DNA of 64,000 bases from Channallabes apus (taxonomy: Eukaryota; Chordata; Actinopteri; Siluriformes; Clariidae): assembly GCA_030522415.1 (NCBI GenBank), contig CM060120.1:34921383-34985382 (forward strand), read 5' to 3'. Below the pieces are notes generated by a model that was not told the DNA's origin, did not search any database, and saw nothing but the letters and a program-made list of their open reading frames with translations. Shown here piece after piece: positions 46,940-59,436 of this stretch (its first letter is position 1; every line of letters starts with the position of its first letter). A program made the position numbers and the translations under genes.

Positions 46940-48977
46940 TATTGTAAAGTTTAAGATATATGATTTTTTTTGTTTACCTAACTAGCCTAAACAATGCTAA
47001 GCACTGTCGCATAGTTAACTTTGTGAATATTTTAGCTAGATAATATAGGTTTAATTAAACATAAAATTAGAATTTTATCATCATAGTGTCTAAGATTGTC
47101 TGTGAACATCCAGAACTAGCTCTAGCGCTGTAGTTTACTTCTGTAGCATAGTGCTCATCCAGCTAATACTATAAATACCAAAACACTAATGAATGTATAC
47201 TAAAATAAATAAACACAAAAAAATTATTATAATGAATTTATGATATATTAAGATAATCTGAATGCGATTTATTAGGAATTTGACCGAGACACAACTAGCT
47301 TGTGGAATGCTAAGCACTTGCTAGCTGTTAGCTAGCTTGAGGGTGTTTCTCGTTAATCAGAACTCAAAAATAAACCCAGCTACTGTACCTGGTAGCATGT
47401 GAACGGTTAAATCCCAACGTATCTGCATCACACCGTGTTGTAAAGTTTTCCTGGAAGCATATGCTAACGTTTACCATGAGAGCAACTCTCTCGTTAATTT
47501 AGACTTAAGAGGAGGAAAGAAAGATGAACAAGCAGCTAATTTTAGCCCTGAATGAGAAAGGGAGTCTGTGTTTGAGCTGTCATGTGTGATTGAGAATCCT
47601 AAACTTGATAATTATACCGGAGGTTGTAGCTCTCCTGTGGGTGAAATTAGCTCGCTAACGGTATCCGCATCCAGGGCTCGAAATCAACGTGTCAACAATT
47701 ACGCGGAGCGTGAACTGTACACGTCCCTGTGAATGAGCCGTTACTATGGAAACGATGACATATCAGACCAAGTGCATTAATATAAACCTGGGCTGGTTTT
47801 TATTAGTGCTTATTACGGAGAGTTTATTATCGAAATAAAGTGATGTGGCGAGCGCTACGCTGCGGGTCGGTCGTTAGAATATAGTTGCCTAGCTTGGAAG
47901 TTAGCTATCAATGGAAAAAACTAAATAAAACAACGTATTAAATAACATAGCAATATAATTTTTTCTTAGTTCACCAAATGACCCGGGGAATTCGGCAAGG
48001 TTGTGTTATAATACATCACTTCGGACACTTAAAATGAAAACGTTAGCATCAGGTTTCACGTGAATGAGTGCATTTTGGCATAACAAATAATTAGCTGTAT
48101 ATTGCCTTCTTTTCTTTCATATCAGCCTGCCAAGTGAAGATTAGCGCTGCGGGTAAAACCAGGCACCTTGCTTCACCCCCGGACGGAGCAATCCAGTCAC
48201 ATGTAGGTGTGTGTGAGGGGTTCAGGGACGAGCCGTGCCAACATTCCTGTCCTCCGATTACTTTGTCATAGGGATTTTTGATTACCTGCAGCATTTTATG
48301 TGCGCTCTTAACCCTCTGGACATCTGGACATCCCGTCGTTCCAGGACGTCTTGTTAGAAGTGACTTAAAAAAAAGCTGTAATTTATCATCACATCCATGA
48401 GAATGCCGAAAAACAGTGTCACTTGATGTGCTGACGGAAAAGGGATAGCATGATGACAATAAGACCAGAACTGGGATTTTATTTCACGTTATTACCCACA
48501 GCGGTCTTAAACCTTGTCTCCGTCACATAAACCTGATGTTCTGTAGAACAATTGGGCCAAGCATGTGTCGGATAAATCATTTTTAATTTGCGTTAGCATC
48601 GCAGCAGTGATCGGCCACATAGAAATCACATCATAAATCCAACGAAATGATCCGGATCAGAATCTGAACACCGTGGAGACAGATGTTAAACTTAATTATT
48701 TATTTATTTTGGAACGACTGAAGAATTCTTTGGCCACGGAACTGACGTGGTTGTTTTAGATAACACACAGAGTCGTTCCTGGTGTGTAACAGCGATTAAC
48801 AGAAAGCTATTCACAAGACTGGACTTTATGAGATTGTGCTGAATTAAAGGATTTATTGGATGCACGTTAAATCATGTTTGAAGGAGAAAAGTTCACGAGG
48901 TGGAGATCAGTTTCAGGAACACGGGCATGTTTGAAGCTGGCACCAAATGAGAGACAATTACACTTCAATTACTGTAA

Positions 48978-49012
<35 letters not shown>

Positions 49013-49816
49013 CTCTTTGTCTCTCTTTGTCTCTCTCTTTCTCTTAATCTCAATCATTCTGTCTTTCTTTGTCTCTGTCTGACAGTTTTTCTCTTTCCGT
49101 TATTTCTCTTATCGCTATTTGTTTCTCATCATCTTGTTGAATATTTCTTTGTCTCGATCTATATGACCTTTTTAATCTGTCTATCTATCTATCTATCTAT
49201 CTATCTGTTTTTGTATCTCTATTTATTTCTCTCTCTAAAATAATAAAAATATTAACTGAATGTATGTTAATAGAAGAAGTAAAAGTCCATATTTACATAT
49301 CCGCATCACTTCCTGCTGTGCGTTCAGCACGTAAAAATTTTAGTGGGCAGGGCTTAAGGGGATGGACTGATCCGTGGCAGGGGGGGGAATGTGAAAATAA
49401 TTCCAGGATTGAAGATGATGGTTTTTAATAAGGCTATGCCCAGATGTTATGATCTAAACTACAAATGTAGGCGTGGCTTTAAGGGTGGAACCTAGGACCA
49501 GGGGGTGGAGCAATGTTATACAAAGAAAAAGTTATCCATGATGGTGGCCCTTGTAAATAAGGCTGTGTAGTGTTCTCGGTGTACATGTTGAGAGGTCGGT
49601 TCTATTTATATTTAGCAGAAATACTTATTGTGTGGGTGTTTTGGGTGAGAACGACACTCGTTAGCTTCATTACAAATGAGAAAGACAATGCAATGACCTT
49701 GAGGGGTGGAAATGAAGGTCACCAGAATCATGTTACTCCCATTCTGTGTGTTATAGAGTATGTAAATATTGTGATATTTACACAGCATGAGGGTCAGCGC
49801 ATTTGCACAACTGCAC

Positions 49817-49847
<31 letters not shown>

Positions 49848-52800
49848 AGAAGGCCTGATGATATTTGGACACGGTTATGAAGTTCATTACAGGGTGCTTT
49901 TTTGCGGTCTGCCCTGAAACACTGTCTCTGTCATCACATGCAGATTTTAATTAAACCACAACAAAGCGAGTACAGAGAGTCTGATTGCTCGGCGCTGTTT
50001 AGAAGAGATGCTCTCGGGCTCGGATGTCTTTGAACCCCAGCTGCACAAAATGCGCCTCACAAAGCTGCCGTTTGTGTGCAGGAGGGGAATACGGGCGGAG
50101 CAGCGATTTACACATTATCAAAAACACAATCGCACAAAGCAAACAAACGATCAATCAAAGCGCGTGTGGTCAAATTCCACACTGACGGGAAGGGGACGGA
50201 ATTCTGCGGCCTCGGGATACAGTAGGAGACAGAGGCATGATTTACACTGCTTTCAGTGAGTGACCTGGTCATGCACACACACACATACACACACACACAC
50301 ACTCAAACACAAAAGCATGTTCCCGAAAAGCTTGGCTTCTCTCATTTTGTGCTGGAACTCCGTGGCTGATGAAAGTGATGGAAGCTCATAGCATTAATAT
50401 TTTATGTAAATGATCCCCAAATGATTTTCCTTTAAGTTCTAGCATTAATGTTTAACGATTTCACAGATTCCACAGTTCACCACAGTTTTTTTCCGGGGCT
50501 TTACTATTGTAATAAACACAAAACTGTCTGGAAAGTTCTTATTGTTATTGCCTGATCACGTGACCAAAAGGAAAGCCTGTAAAGTCTAAAGTCCGAGTCC
50601 CGAGCCCTGAGGCACACCTGATTGAGGGATTGTCTGATTGCAGCGTGTCCTGCTGTGTTAAAACAAGACCTGTGTTTCCAAATCCTTCTATCAGAGTTCT
50701 GTCTCTAATATAACTAACAAATTGCAGAAGCGTACTACCTCCGGTTTATCCTGGTGCACTAAAGTCTGCTTCCATTTGTCCTGAATGCTCAGGTGTTTGG
50801 GTATTTTTTTTTCTTGCAGGAACACATGTGTAAAAGGTGTTGAATCTTTCATGTGGTGTCCTGGGACAAGTTCTTCCTTAAGCACAAAATCATCTGCCGA
50901 GCACATGAACACTGCTTAATTTCCCCATGAGGCCGGTGCACATGCAGCCGCAGAGGAAAAAGGAAGCAATCCGTTTCTCATCGGCCCACTTCCTGTTTAT
51001 GTGGGGTTTAGCGATAGCAAGCTTACTGTATGTGTGATGTGATGTGAAATCAGATTTATTTCTTTAATTGTACATCTAAAATTATTATAATAATATTATA
51101 ATAATAAATAAAAATAATTGAATAATTAAAATAAACCTGAATATAAATATAAAAAAAAGAAAATAGGTTAAGTTTAACTACTTCATTTATATTTATAAAT
51201 GTAATTTATAACTAATTCATTTATTTTGCATAACAACATTATAAAGGATCTTAAAGGATGAAAGCTTCAACAATCAACAGAGGCAAATTGTGTGTATATA
51301 ATTTTTTGCTATTATTAGCCATTTTAATTGTTGTAAATGGGGAACCTCACATCCCGAGTCCCCAAATTAAGCCCCGATGTTTCTGCCTCATGACAGATTT
51401 CCGTCCCCTCTGATCATGTGAGCACCCCCTACCCCCACCACCGTCGGGTGAACTAGCATGGCTAAAGCATGGCTTTGCCCTGTGCTGTGTGTGTGTGTGT
51501 ATGTGTGTGCACATTTGTATTAGATTTCAAAAACTAATACACCGTTATCAAATATTTCTCCAGCACTTAGTGGTAACACTGGTATGTGTTCCAGAACATT
51601 CCTGCTTTCTGATTGGCCAAGAGCAGAAACTCCAAAGCTCCCTCCAGTGTGTCTGCAAAAGAGGAAACAGAAAGCAGGTTGAAGGCAAATTCACTCTGAA
51701 TGAACGTTCAAATGCAGAACAGTAATGCCAGGGCTCGGCTCTCAGTGGCACATTTACCTTTTAAATAATAATAATAAAAACTAGTATGATTACAATTCTG
51801 ATTGGTAATTCCACTACCTGCAGTAAGTCCTAATGTTCAGATGGACTGTTTTAATGATGTTTAATGTCTTTTAATCTTTTGTGGTGTCCACTCACCATCA
51901 GAAATGCACACAACTACTCCGCCTTCCCTTCCAGGTATTTTAAAACTTAAAAAAAAGAATTATTCATAAATACGCGCCGACTAGAACATGAACACGTTCT
52001 ACAAAGTCATATTCGGGTGAAATTTCAAGCCTGAAATCACAGCCAGATCTGCAGTGATGTCACTGATGTGGTTTGCGACATTGTGGAACTTCCTGCCGCA
52101 TGTAAACATGAACTCAGCCGCACCTCCGGGATGTCTTGGCGGCCGCCATCTTGGCCGACTGCAGACTATTTTACACTTAACATAAAATGAATGATGTCAC
52201 TCAAGAGCAATTATGCGGTGTGTGTTTAGAAAAGGGATTTAGGGAGAGGTAGATTTCCTAGAATGACTTGTTTAGCCTTTCAGCGCTGTCAGTACATTAA
52301 CCGTAATGTACTGTTCCTGTTTTGTCTTTAACATGCGTGTGAATCCCTCTGCACCCCCAAAGTGAGCGTCCAGACTTTTAACGACTTCACAACTATGAAT
52401 GCAGGCGTCACATGAGTTTCCAGGATAACTCGGCTGTCATATGTGAATTGAAATGTCAGTGTGAATCGCGCCATTCAGCTGCGCAAGTCTTTCAGGCAGC
52501 TGCTGTCCCACATCTGCACACTCCATTTAACGCACATGTTCAGTACCGGGTCAGAAGGTCACACTTGTGGCGTGATACTAAACAGAATTTTCCCAACATT
52601 AAACACTACACGCTCTGCGTAGTTTCTCTAGTAAGCATGATGAGTACACAAGATGTTCTTTTTCGGAAACAAGTTCTCCTGAGTGCTACTAAAAGTTACT
52701 TCCTAACATCTCAGTGCTCGGGTTTAAGTCATCCAGACCTTATCAACTACTCATGAATGCTACATAGCACTAGCGATGTCTGAATGAGGACTTTCACCAG
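46940..52800. other. intergenic stretch
   Basis: No gene was supported. GCTAAGCACT-type motifs recur at 46225, 46350, 46996 and 47309. It also holds a dispersed repeat fragment at about 47720-47830, CT at 48979-49010, CTAT repeats near 49180, ATG repeats at 49815-49847, CA at 50274-50303 and a YY1-like GCCGCCATCTTGG at 52142-52154. The frames at 48091-48459 (-) and 52412-52756 (+) have no recognisable domain. Confidence 0.35.
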
Positions 52801-52808
52801 CATCATCA

Positions 52809-52856
52809 TCTGCTGTCCCTCAAAGCTCTCTTCTAGGGCCACTCGTATTATTGTTT
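52809..52856 (+). pseudogene. LINE reverse transcriptase fragment
   Basis: Translates SAVPQSSLLGPLVLLF, a decayed form of the non-LTR reverse transcriptase motif CGVPQGSVLGPLLF. Only this short core is recognisable. Confidence 0.55.
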
Positions 52857-53146
52857 CCTCCTACAGTAAGTAGCTCTGAAAGGAAACACTAAGCTTAGAC
52901 AAAACAGATGTTTGTGATTATTCAATCTTATTGACGTAAGATACTGTAATCTAAGATTTGGCAGATTTTGGAGCAACTGTTTTTAACAACATCTGCTATT
53001 TAGATGCTACTCCTATAATAGTCACTTTTAGTCTTAATTTAGACATTTGAGCTAACTTTAACACTAATGCATCCTTTGTATCTCCTTGTCTTCCAAGAGT
53101 TTCAAGCAAAGAAAACATCCAACCTTAATTAAATGCAGAACTATCA

Positions 53147-53185
53147 TGCGGCATCCCTCAAGGCTCAAGTCTAAGGCCTCTATTA
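53147..53185 (+). pseudogene. LINE reverse transcriptase fragment
   Basis: Translates CGIPQGSSLRPLL before an in-frame stop, a clear relic of the CGVPQGSVLGPLLF core of non-LTR reverse transcriptases. Confidence 0.65.
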
Positions 53186-53189
53186 ATAT

Positions 53190-56155
53190 AATTTCTTAAA
53201 GGCTTTTTAATAATAATTTAAAAAATATATATTTACTAATTCATTTAAATGTTATCATTGGTGACTAGTTTCTTCTTTCTATCTTTTCCCTGTGAGTCCT
53301 GTGTAAAGAGCAAGGTTTTAAAAACCATGAACTTTTTCAATTTAGCTCCACAATGAATCTGAAATGATGGAAAAACAAGCAAAAGCCTCATGTAGTTAAA
53401 AGCCCGACGTAATGCAGTGTAGCACTTTGTAAGTACTTTAAGACTATAGAACTAAATGTTTGCACTTTTTTGCCAAAGGGAAACTTCACTGTTTATGGAG
53501 ATAGCTAGTGTATAAATCAGGCTTTTAATAATAAACATTGTGTCTAATTAGAGGTTGTGGTTCAGTGGACCACAGCGTGGCTCAGTAGTGCACACTACAG
53601 CTGGGTGAAAGTCCTCTCGGTCCTGTAACTCAGCACATCACCACCGCTGCATGTGTTCATGCGTGTTTCAGGAAGAACGTTCTGCTAGACAGGAGACCAT
53701 TACGCATCCATAAATCTCTCGAGTCGCCTCAACAGCCTACATTTCACAACAAACCCAACGACCGGACGCTTCGGCCAGCTGCTGCTCCTGGACGAGGGAA
53801 CGGTTTCATTCACATGAAACTTTCACTACCTCAGTCTGAGGTGCACAGTAGACCAACACCATGACATCGCACAACAAGAACGGCCTTAACATCTAACTTA
53901 AAAAAAAAAGGGGGTTCACAGAATCAGAGATTTATAGCTTTCGTTCAAAACATGTCAACCTTAATAATTTTTACAAGATTATATTGCTTATATAATATAT
54001 ATTATATTCTTATGTCATTGCTGTTATGTGCTCTGATTGCTCATTAGGTGTTGATTGGTTCTCCAGCAGCTCTGACAGTAGCGGCGATCTTTATATTTAT
54101 GTGCTCGTTCTGATCCGTTATCACTAACAGGTCTGTATGACAAGTCTGAAACTTTAAGTCTGATTAAACTGTTGAGTTTTTAATTGTTACACATTCAGGG
54201 TGTGTCTGTGTGAGTGTGTGTGTCCTTCTCTTGGCCTCACTTTGAGCTCTGCTCTGCATTAGAGCACAGATAAATCAGCATGATACTCCTCCTTGTCTCA
54301 CACACACATTGAAGTACATTTTTTTCTTTCGTTCCTTCATTGAAAAAACATGGGGGATACAAACTTTTGCACTCTACTATGTATACACACACACCTACAG
54401 TATATCCGTGTGTGTCTGCCACACACACACACACACTCTGTGCCGTCTCACCTCCACTCCACACTGTGCTGATGGATCGTTTCCTCCCTCGCAGTTTCGC
54501 TCTCTTTATTTTAACGCCGAGGTCACGACCCCTGAAGACGAGCTCAGAGCTCTCACACACACCGTATTAATGACAGAAAGGATAACTCGACTCTTCTGGA
54601 ACAGCGTGGATCTACAAACCAGTTTGAAAGAGGAATGGTAGTGGTGAAGGTTAATGATTTAGAGCGGTGCGAGGCGCAGGCAGGTCGTCTATCGTGGCTC
54701 TCAGGGCGGCATTTAATAAAGCTAACTCCAAGGTTTCACTCCTACACCACTTTAAATCTTATTTGACTGCACGTGAACATCATACAACACTCAAACCTCC
54801 AGCCTTCACACACGCATACACACACTCCATGTCTGTTTGCTGTATGATGAAGTGGACAGTTACTGTGGATTATTTTCCTCTAACCGCGCGTCCCCAGGTG
54901 TTTTATTCCTCCTATTCCGCAGCAACAGATACAATGTTTCATTTGCTCCTAATTTTTATCCATCTATAATTACATCATAACATCTGCTAAACAAAGTAGT
55001 TCCTCTCATCACGTACGTTATAGCAGCTATAAACGCTCGTCCACTCGCTCTTTCTTCTCTCGCTTCAAGTTAATAAAACACAAATCTTCCAGTTCGTCGT
55101 GTGACTGAGAAAAAGATACGAGCGAATGAGTTTTTAGTATTCAGGACGAAATACTAAAAAAATTCAATCTGAATAAAACCTGAGCAACAAAATATAAGAA
55201 TAAGGAAGATCCAGCGTTTAATCCCCGCCTCCTCATATCGTCAGGGACATGTTGTTGTCCGCAGCGCTTGCGGTTTCTGGTGGAGCTTCAGAACTTCTAG
55301 GAGTTAAAAAGAGCAGATAAAAACAAACACAAAGAAAAACATTTGCTAAATACAATTTCATGCCTTTTTATGTTGTGGCTGTAATGAAAAAGTGTATTAT
55401 TCTGTATTAATTATGATGTATTATTCTAAAATGCTTTTTACACCCTCACCAAAAAACTATTTAATTTCTACAGGTCATACACTTCTAGAAGCTTACACCA
55501 ATTTTAGTATCAATATGAATAATTAGCATTTGAAATTATTATTGTGTGAAGTGAGACGGTATAACACTGAAAAATGGACGTTTTTGCAGCACATATAAAA
55601 TCTCACAAAAACGGCCGGAGGTAGCAACTTGAAATTTTTACATAAGCAAGACTGGTCATGTTATATAAACTTTAGAAGTAGCTTCTTCAGGCACACACTT
55701 AATTTTTTAATAAAATAAAAAATCTGCACCAGTACTGTGTTTTTACTGTGGTATCTTCCAGCTTCTGACTGACTAAACTCACCTGATCCAGGTAACCAGC
55801 AGTGAGTACTGTAGTGATAATTGGAACACATGCGGGGTGGTGGTGGCACTCCAGGACCAGGGTCAGCCACCCCCGAGCTACAGGAAAGTTCCTCAGAAGG
55901 TTCCAGAAACTCAGCGGGAACACTAGCGCCTATCAGTTCATGTGCACTACAAAGAAATTTGCTTGAAGAATAATGGCCGAACAAAGACTTCACAAATATT
56001 TACACCACTTCATTGTTTCTCCACTCGCTCCTCCCCGTGGCTTTCTTCCCCCGAGTGCACGAGTCCGTCCAGGTTCCACCGGAGCACTCCAATTCTCATA
56101 AAGCAAATATTTGTAGTTGTTTCAACAGTCATGAGTCCTGAAGTAAGCTTCTCGC

Positions 56156-56198
<43 letters not shown>

Positions 56199-56970
56199 AC
56201 AGAGCGAGCCACGTGATGTGTTTGAAGCTGTAGATGGTTCAGTGTGGAGGTAACGCCACTGCGCTTTCATGCGACTCTGAAGCAGCACCACAGTCTGGGG
56301 CAACCGTGTCAAACCCGACCCCCAACTGGGCTTTCATCCCGGCCCTGACCCCGACCATCACCCATAATGTTTTTCTCAGACAGAAGGGCAAAGTGTCTCA
56401 GTCTTACCAGCATAAAGCATTTAGACCTCATGCAGCAGATTACAAGCTACAGCGTGCATCTGGAAATAACTTTCTGTGACATCATCGCCTTAAAACAGCT
56501 ACCACTTAAAGGGAAAAAAACTTAAAGTCCACTGTACTTATGTTTTAATTTTTTTTTTTGGAAATGGTTAACAAAGCTGCAGGTTTCCATTACCACCATG
56601 CACCTGACTCTACTCGGTCTTTTGGATCATGGGCTTCAAAAGTTTCATGCACATCCGGATGCGACCGCAGACTCCTGCAGTGTGATCTCTCCACATAATC
56701 TTAGAGAAAGATTTTAGTCAGGTCTCTAAAGTTCAGATGTAGACAACACCAGCATTTTTTGCGTAGCACACTGAGAGGAAGAAAACACGCTATCTGCCCT
56801 TACTTCATACAGGAGCTCCCAGAAAGCCACGATAGGCGGAGCAGAAGTCAAGGAACACCCTCTACCCATGTCCAGTTTAGCTCCCTTGGCTCCTGGGTGA
56901 CCCCCTGTGGCATGTTCAGGGTTCAAACTCAGGAGTCCAGCGATCCTGAGCACTCCTCCAGTCTGTAATA
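53190..56970. other. intergenic stretch
   Basis: No gene was supported. It contains short CA repeats at 54419-54437 and CA at 56159-56200. The frames of 100-110 codons at 54237-54969 and 55661-55993 show no recognisable family. Confidence 0.35.
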
Positions 56971-57170
56971 GGGGTAGGTGTAGCTCAGTGGTTAAGGCAT
57001 TGGACTACGGTTCGGAAGATCCCAGGTTCAAACCCCACAACAATCAAGTTGCCACTGTTGGGCCCTTGAGCAAGGCCCTTAACCCTCAACTGCTCAGATG
57101 TGTAATGAGATAAAAATTTAAGTCTCTCTGGATAAGAGCGTCTGCCAAATGCCTAAATGTAAATGTAATA
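56971..57170 (+). mobile_element. tRNA-derived SINE, near full length
   Basis: The tRNA-like head has the A box TAGCTCAGTGG (56981-56991) and the B box GGTTCAAACCC (57025-57035). The body is GGGCCCTTGAGCAAGGCCCT, then CTGGATAAGAGCGTCTGCCA, and the tail is AAATGTAAATGTAAT. The GGATAA.AGCGTCTGC.AAATG string is common to many teleost SINEs. There is no intact cloverleaf, so it is not a working tRNA gene. Confidence 0.85.
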
Positions 57171-57296
57171 TCTCCTGGTGAACACAGCTGATTGTATATC
57201 ACAAAATATCAACTAGTTACGAGTGAAAGATTGTACTCATACTGTAAGAGAGAAACTCAGTTATCACTTTAGATTTTAATCCAAGCGCTCATCACT

Positions 57297-57666
57297 GAAG
57301 CTCAAATCTGCATCACCATGTGGTGTCCCTCAAGGGTCTATTTCAGGGCCATTATAGTTTAAAGACTATTCATCCCACAGCTCTGAAATCTGATCAGGTG
57401 TTGAACAGCTTTATATTATATTAATTTGCTTCTTCTAAAATTTTGTTTTCCATGTTAATAGGCATAAAAGTGACATAAATGCTGGATATAAGGTTTCTGT
57501 TTGGAAGGAGTCTCCAGCGTTGATGGTAAAGCTATAACTTTAGTTCAGTTCAAGCTAGTTGTTAGCTTAGAGCTAGTTAAAGTGATTCTTCTCCTTTGAT
57601 TGTGTGAAGCTGCTTTTGACCATCACCATTGTTAAAAGTGCTATGCAAATAAAATTGAATTTAATC
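57297..57666 (+). pseudogene. LINE 3' end with reverse transcriptase relic
   Basis: At 57304-57354 one frame reads SASPCGVPQGSISGPL and then a stop, matching the SSPCGVPQGSVLGPLLF core of non-LTR reverse transcriptases. About 250 bases on comes the typical 3' tail AAGCTGCTTTTGACCATC ... TTGTTAAAAGTGCTATGCAA ATAAAATTGAAT. Most of the enzyme between and before these parts is deleted. A dispersed repeat landmark, GGAAGGAGTCTCCAG, sits inside at 57506. Confidence 0.75.
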
Positions 57667-57846
57667 GAATTCTTCATTGGACTGAATGGAAAATGATCGA
57701 GGTGATGAATGACTGTAGATGGTCTGTTCTGGGTGAGCATGATACACGTTTTTGGGTTTAAGGCTTGACTCGTAATTGCTTTGGCAGTATTCGATGTAGA
57801 GCGCAAACGCCAGTACGCCACATTACAGTGATTTTTTTTTAATCAG

Positions 57847-58035
57847 TTCGTAGAACAAGAAGTAGATTGTTTTGCTTTTGGATTTGACACAAAATGTGTA
57901 TTAGCGCTTACACCAAGCGCGAGTTCTGCTGTAGCTCTGGAGAAGGAGTTCTTCAGCACCGTTTGCCTTCAGGACTTCGTTTCCCCAGGTGGAGGCTTCA
58001 GGATCCTCGTCCTCATGGTTCTCATGACCAGGCAG
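57847..58035 (+). other. possible exon, unidentified
   Basis: A GC-richer island after a strong acceptor (ATTTTTTTTTTAATCAG) and before a good donor (AGGCAG|GTAAAA). One frame stays open for all 63 codons and includes EKEFFSTVCLQDFVSPGGGF. Chance openness over this length is a few percent, and I recognise no family. It may be an exon of an unknown gene, a conserved element or chance. Confidence 0.2.
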
Positions 58036-58387
58036 GTAAAACTTTTTTTACTGTAAATTATAATGATGGAATTTTAATTTCAGACTCATTCCTGTTGTGC
58101 ATAAAGTGGTACATTCCATAGAGCGAGGGTGGAGCGTTCCGCTTGGAGGGTTCTTGGAATGTGGACGTCTTTAATCTGGAATATAATACTCTTTAAGTCT
58201 GTCATTATGAGGAGGAAGCAGAAGGTTCACTGTGCTAAAGAGGAGGATAGATCCCTGAAGTACCTCAGGAGGAAATAATCTCTCCCTCTCTCTCGGTCAC
58301 TACAGAGACAAGAAAAGCATTTATGCATGGCTGTTCTTCCAGAGATCCGTGTCTGGCATTCTTCAGCGTCCTTAGAGAGACAAAAGA

Positions 58388-58389
<2 letters not shown>

Positions 58390-58428
<39 letters not shown>
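58390..58428. repeat. (GT)n microsatellite
   Basis: About 19 GT units. Confidence 0.95.
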
Positions 58429-58430
<2 letters not shown>

Positions 58431-59436
58431 TATGCAGTATCAGATTGGTGCACCTCCTCCCCGATTTGCAGAATATACAACTGTACACTGAATCACACTC
58501 AGACGTGTAACACATGTACGTCGCACATCTGGAACAGAAATATTCATCATCATAAAGTATATGATATTAATTTACAGTCTACAGTAGCTTGTGCAACAAT
58601 TGTTCTTTTGATTCTAAAATTATTTCTTTATTTTAAATAATAATGTAGCTTGAAGGTATATATAACGTATCAGAATGTTATGCCGTTTCCATAACACAGT
58701 CATAAATTTTTTTAAAAGCGTACGCATATATAATAAAGTTATATAATAAAGTTATATATTGAAGACATGCACTTACTCTTGCTATTATAGCTAACGTATT
58801 ATAGCAAAAAAATTCAGGAAGAGAGAATAAAAGGAAAATACGAGTGATATAAAAGTCAGGTAGATGTTCCTCCTCCGTGTCTGCGCGTCTCCAGAGAGCA
58901 CTTACTGTAGCGCCAAGGAGAAGCTTGAGGAACAGATGTTAGAAGCAACACTGAGGTATTTGTGAGATGGAGGAGCTCGGCATGTTTCGTCGTCCTCGAG
59001 TTTTAAAGCTCAGAGGGAGGATTTGAGAGCGGCGTTCTGCTCTCCGTCAGTCCGGCTGCGTTAGCGCTGCTCCTAAACAGAACACGCGGCCGACACCTAC
59101 ATGTGTGAAAGAGCTTAGAGATTTAAATCCTTTAGCACTTTACAGTGTGAGTGTGTGTGTGAGAGTGTGTTGAACCTAAAGGAAAGGAAAGACATTTTCA
59201 TCTTCTGGTTTTATAAACAGAACCTGATGGCTCTCTGTTCCGTGAACTCTTCTGATGTGGGCGGAAATTTGTGTTTTTAAAATTCAAAAAGCAAACAGCC
59301 TTCAGCGGCGTGTCGGTAACTCTGTTCAGAGACAGATAGCTAACACACACACACACACAGACGTTCAGATGATGGTACATTATCATATGAACGATTTTCA
59401 TATAAATTAATTTGCGATTAATGGCAACCATGACCA

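Larger units (their letters stand above)
57680..59436. other. intergenic stretch with one possible exon
   Basis: It contains the exon-like block 57847-58035 (listed separately) and GT repeats at 58390-58428. The rest is AT-rich. Confidence 0.35.

Noticed and set aside
48091..48459. 122-codon minus-strand frame
   Set aside because: No family resemblance and no splice or promoter signals.
52412..52756. 114-codon plus-strand frame
   Set aside because: No family resemblance, and it lies beside LINE debris.
56971..57045. tRNA gene
   Set aside because: A and B boxes are present but the arms do not pair into a cloverleaf, and the sequence continues into a SINE body and tail also seen at 32183.
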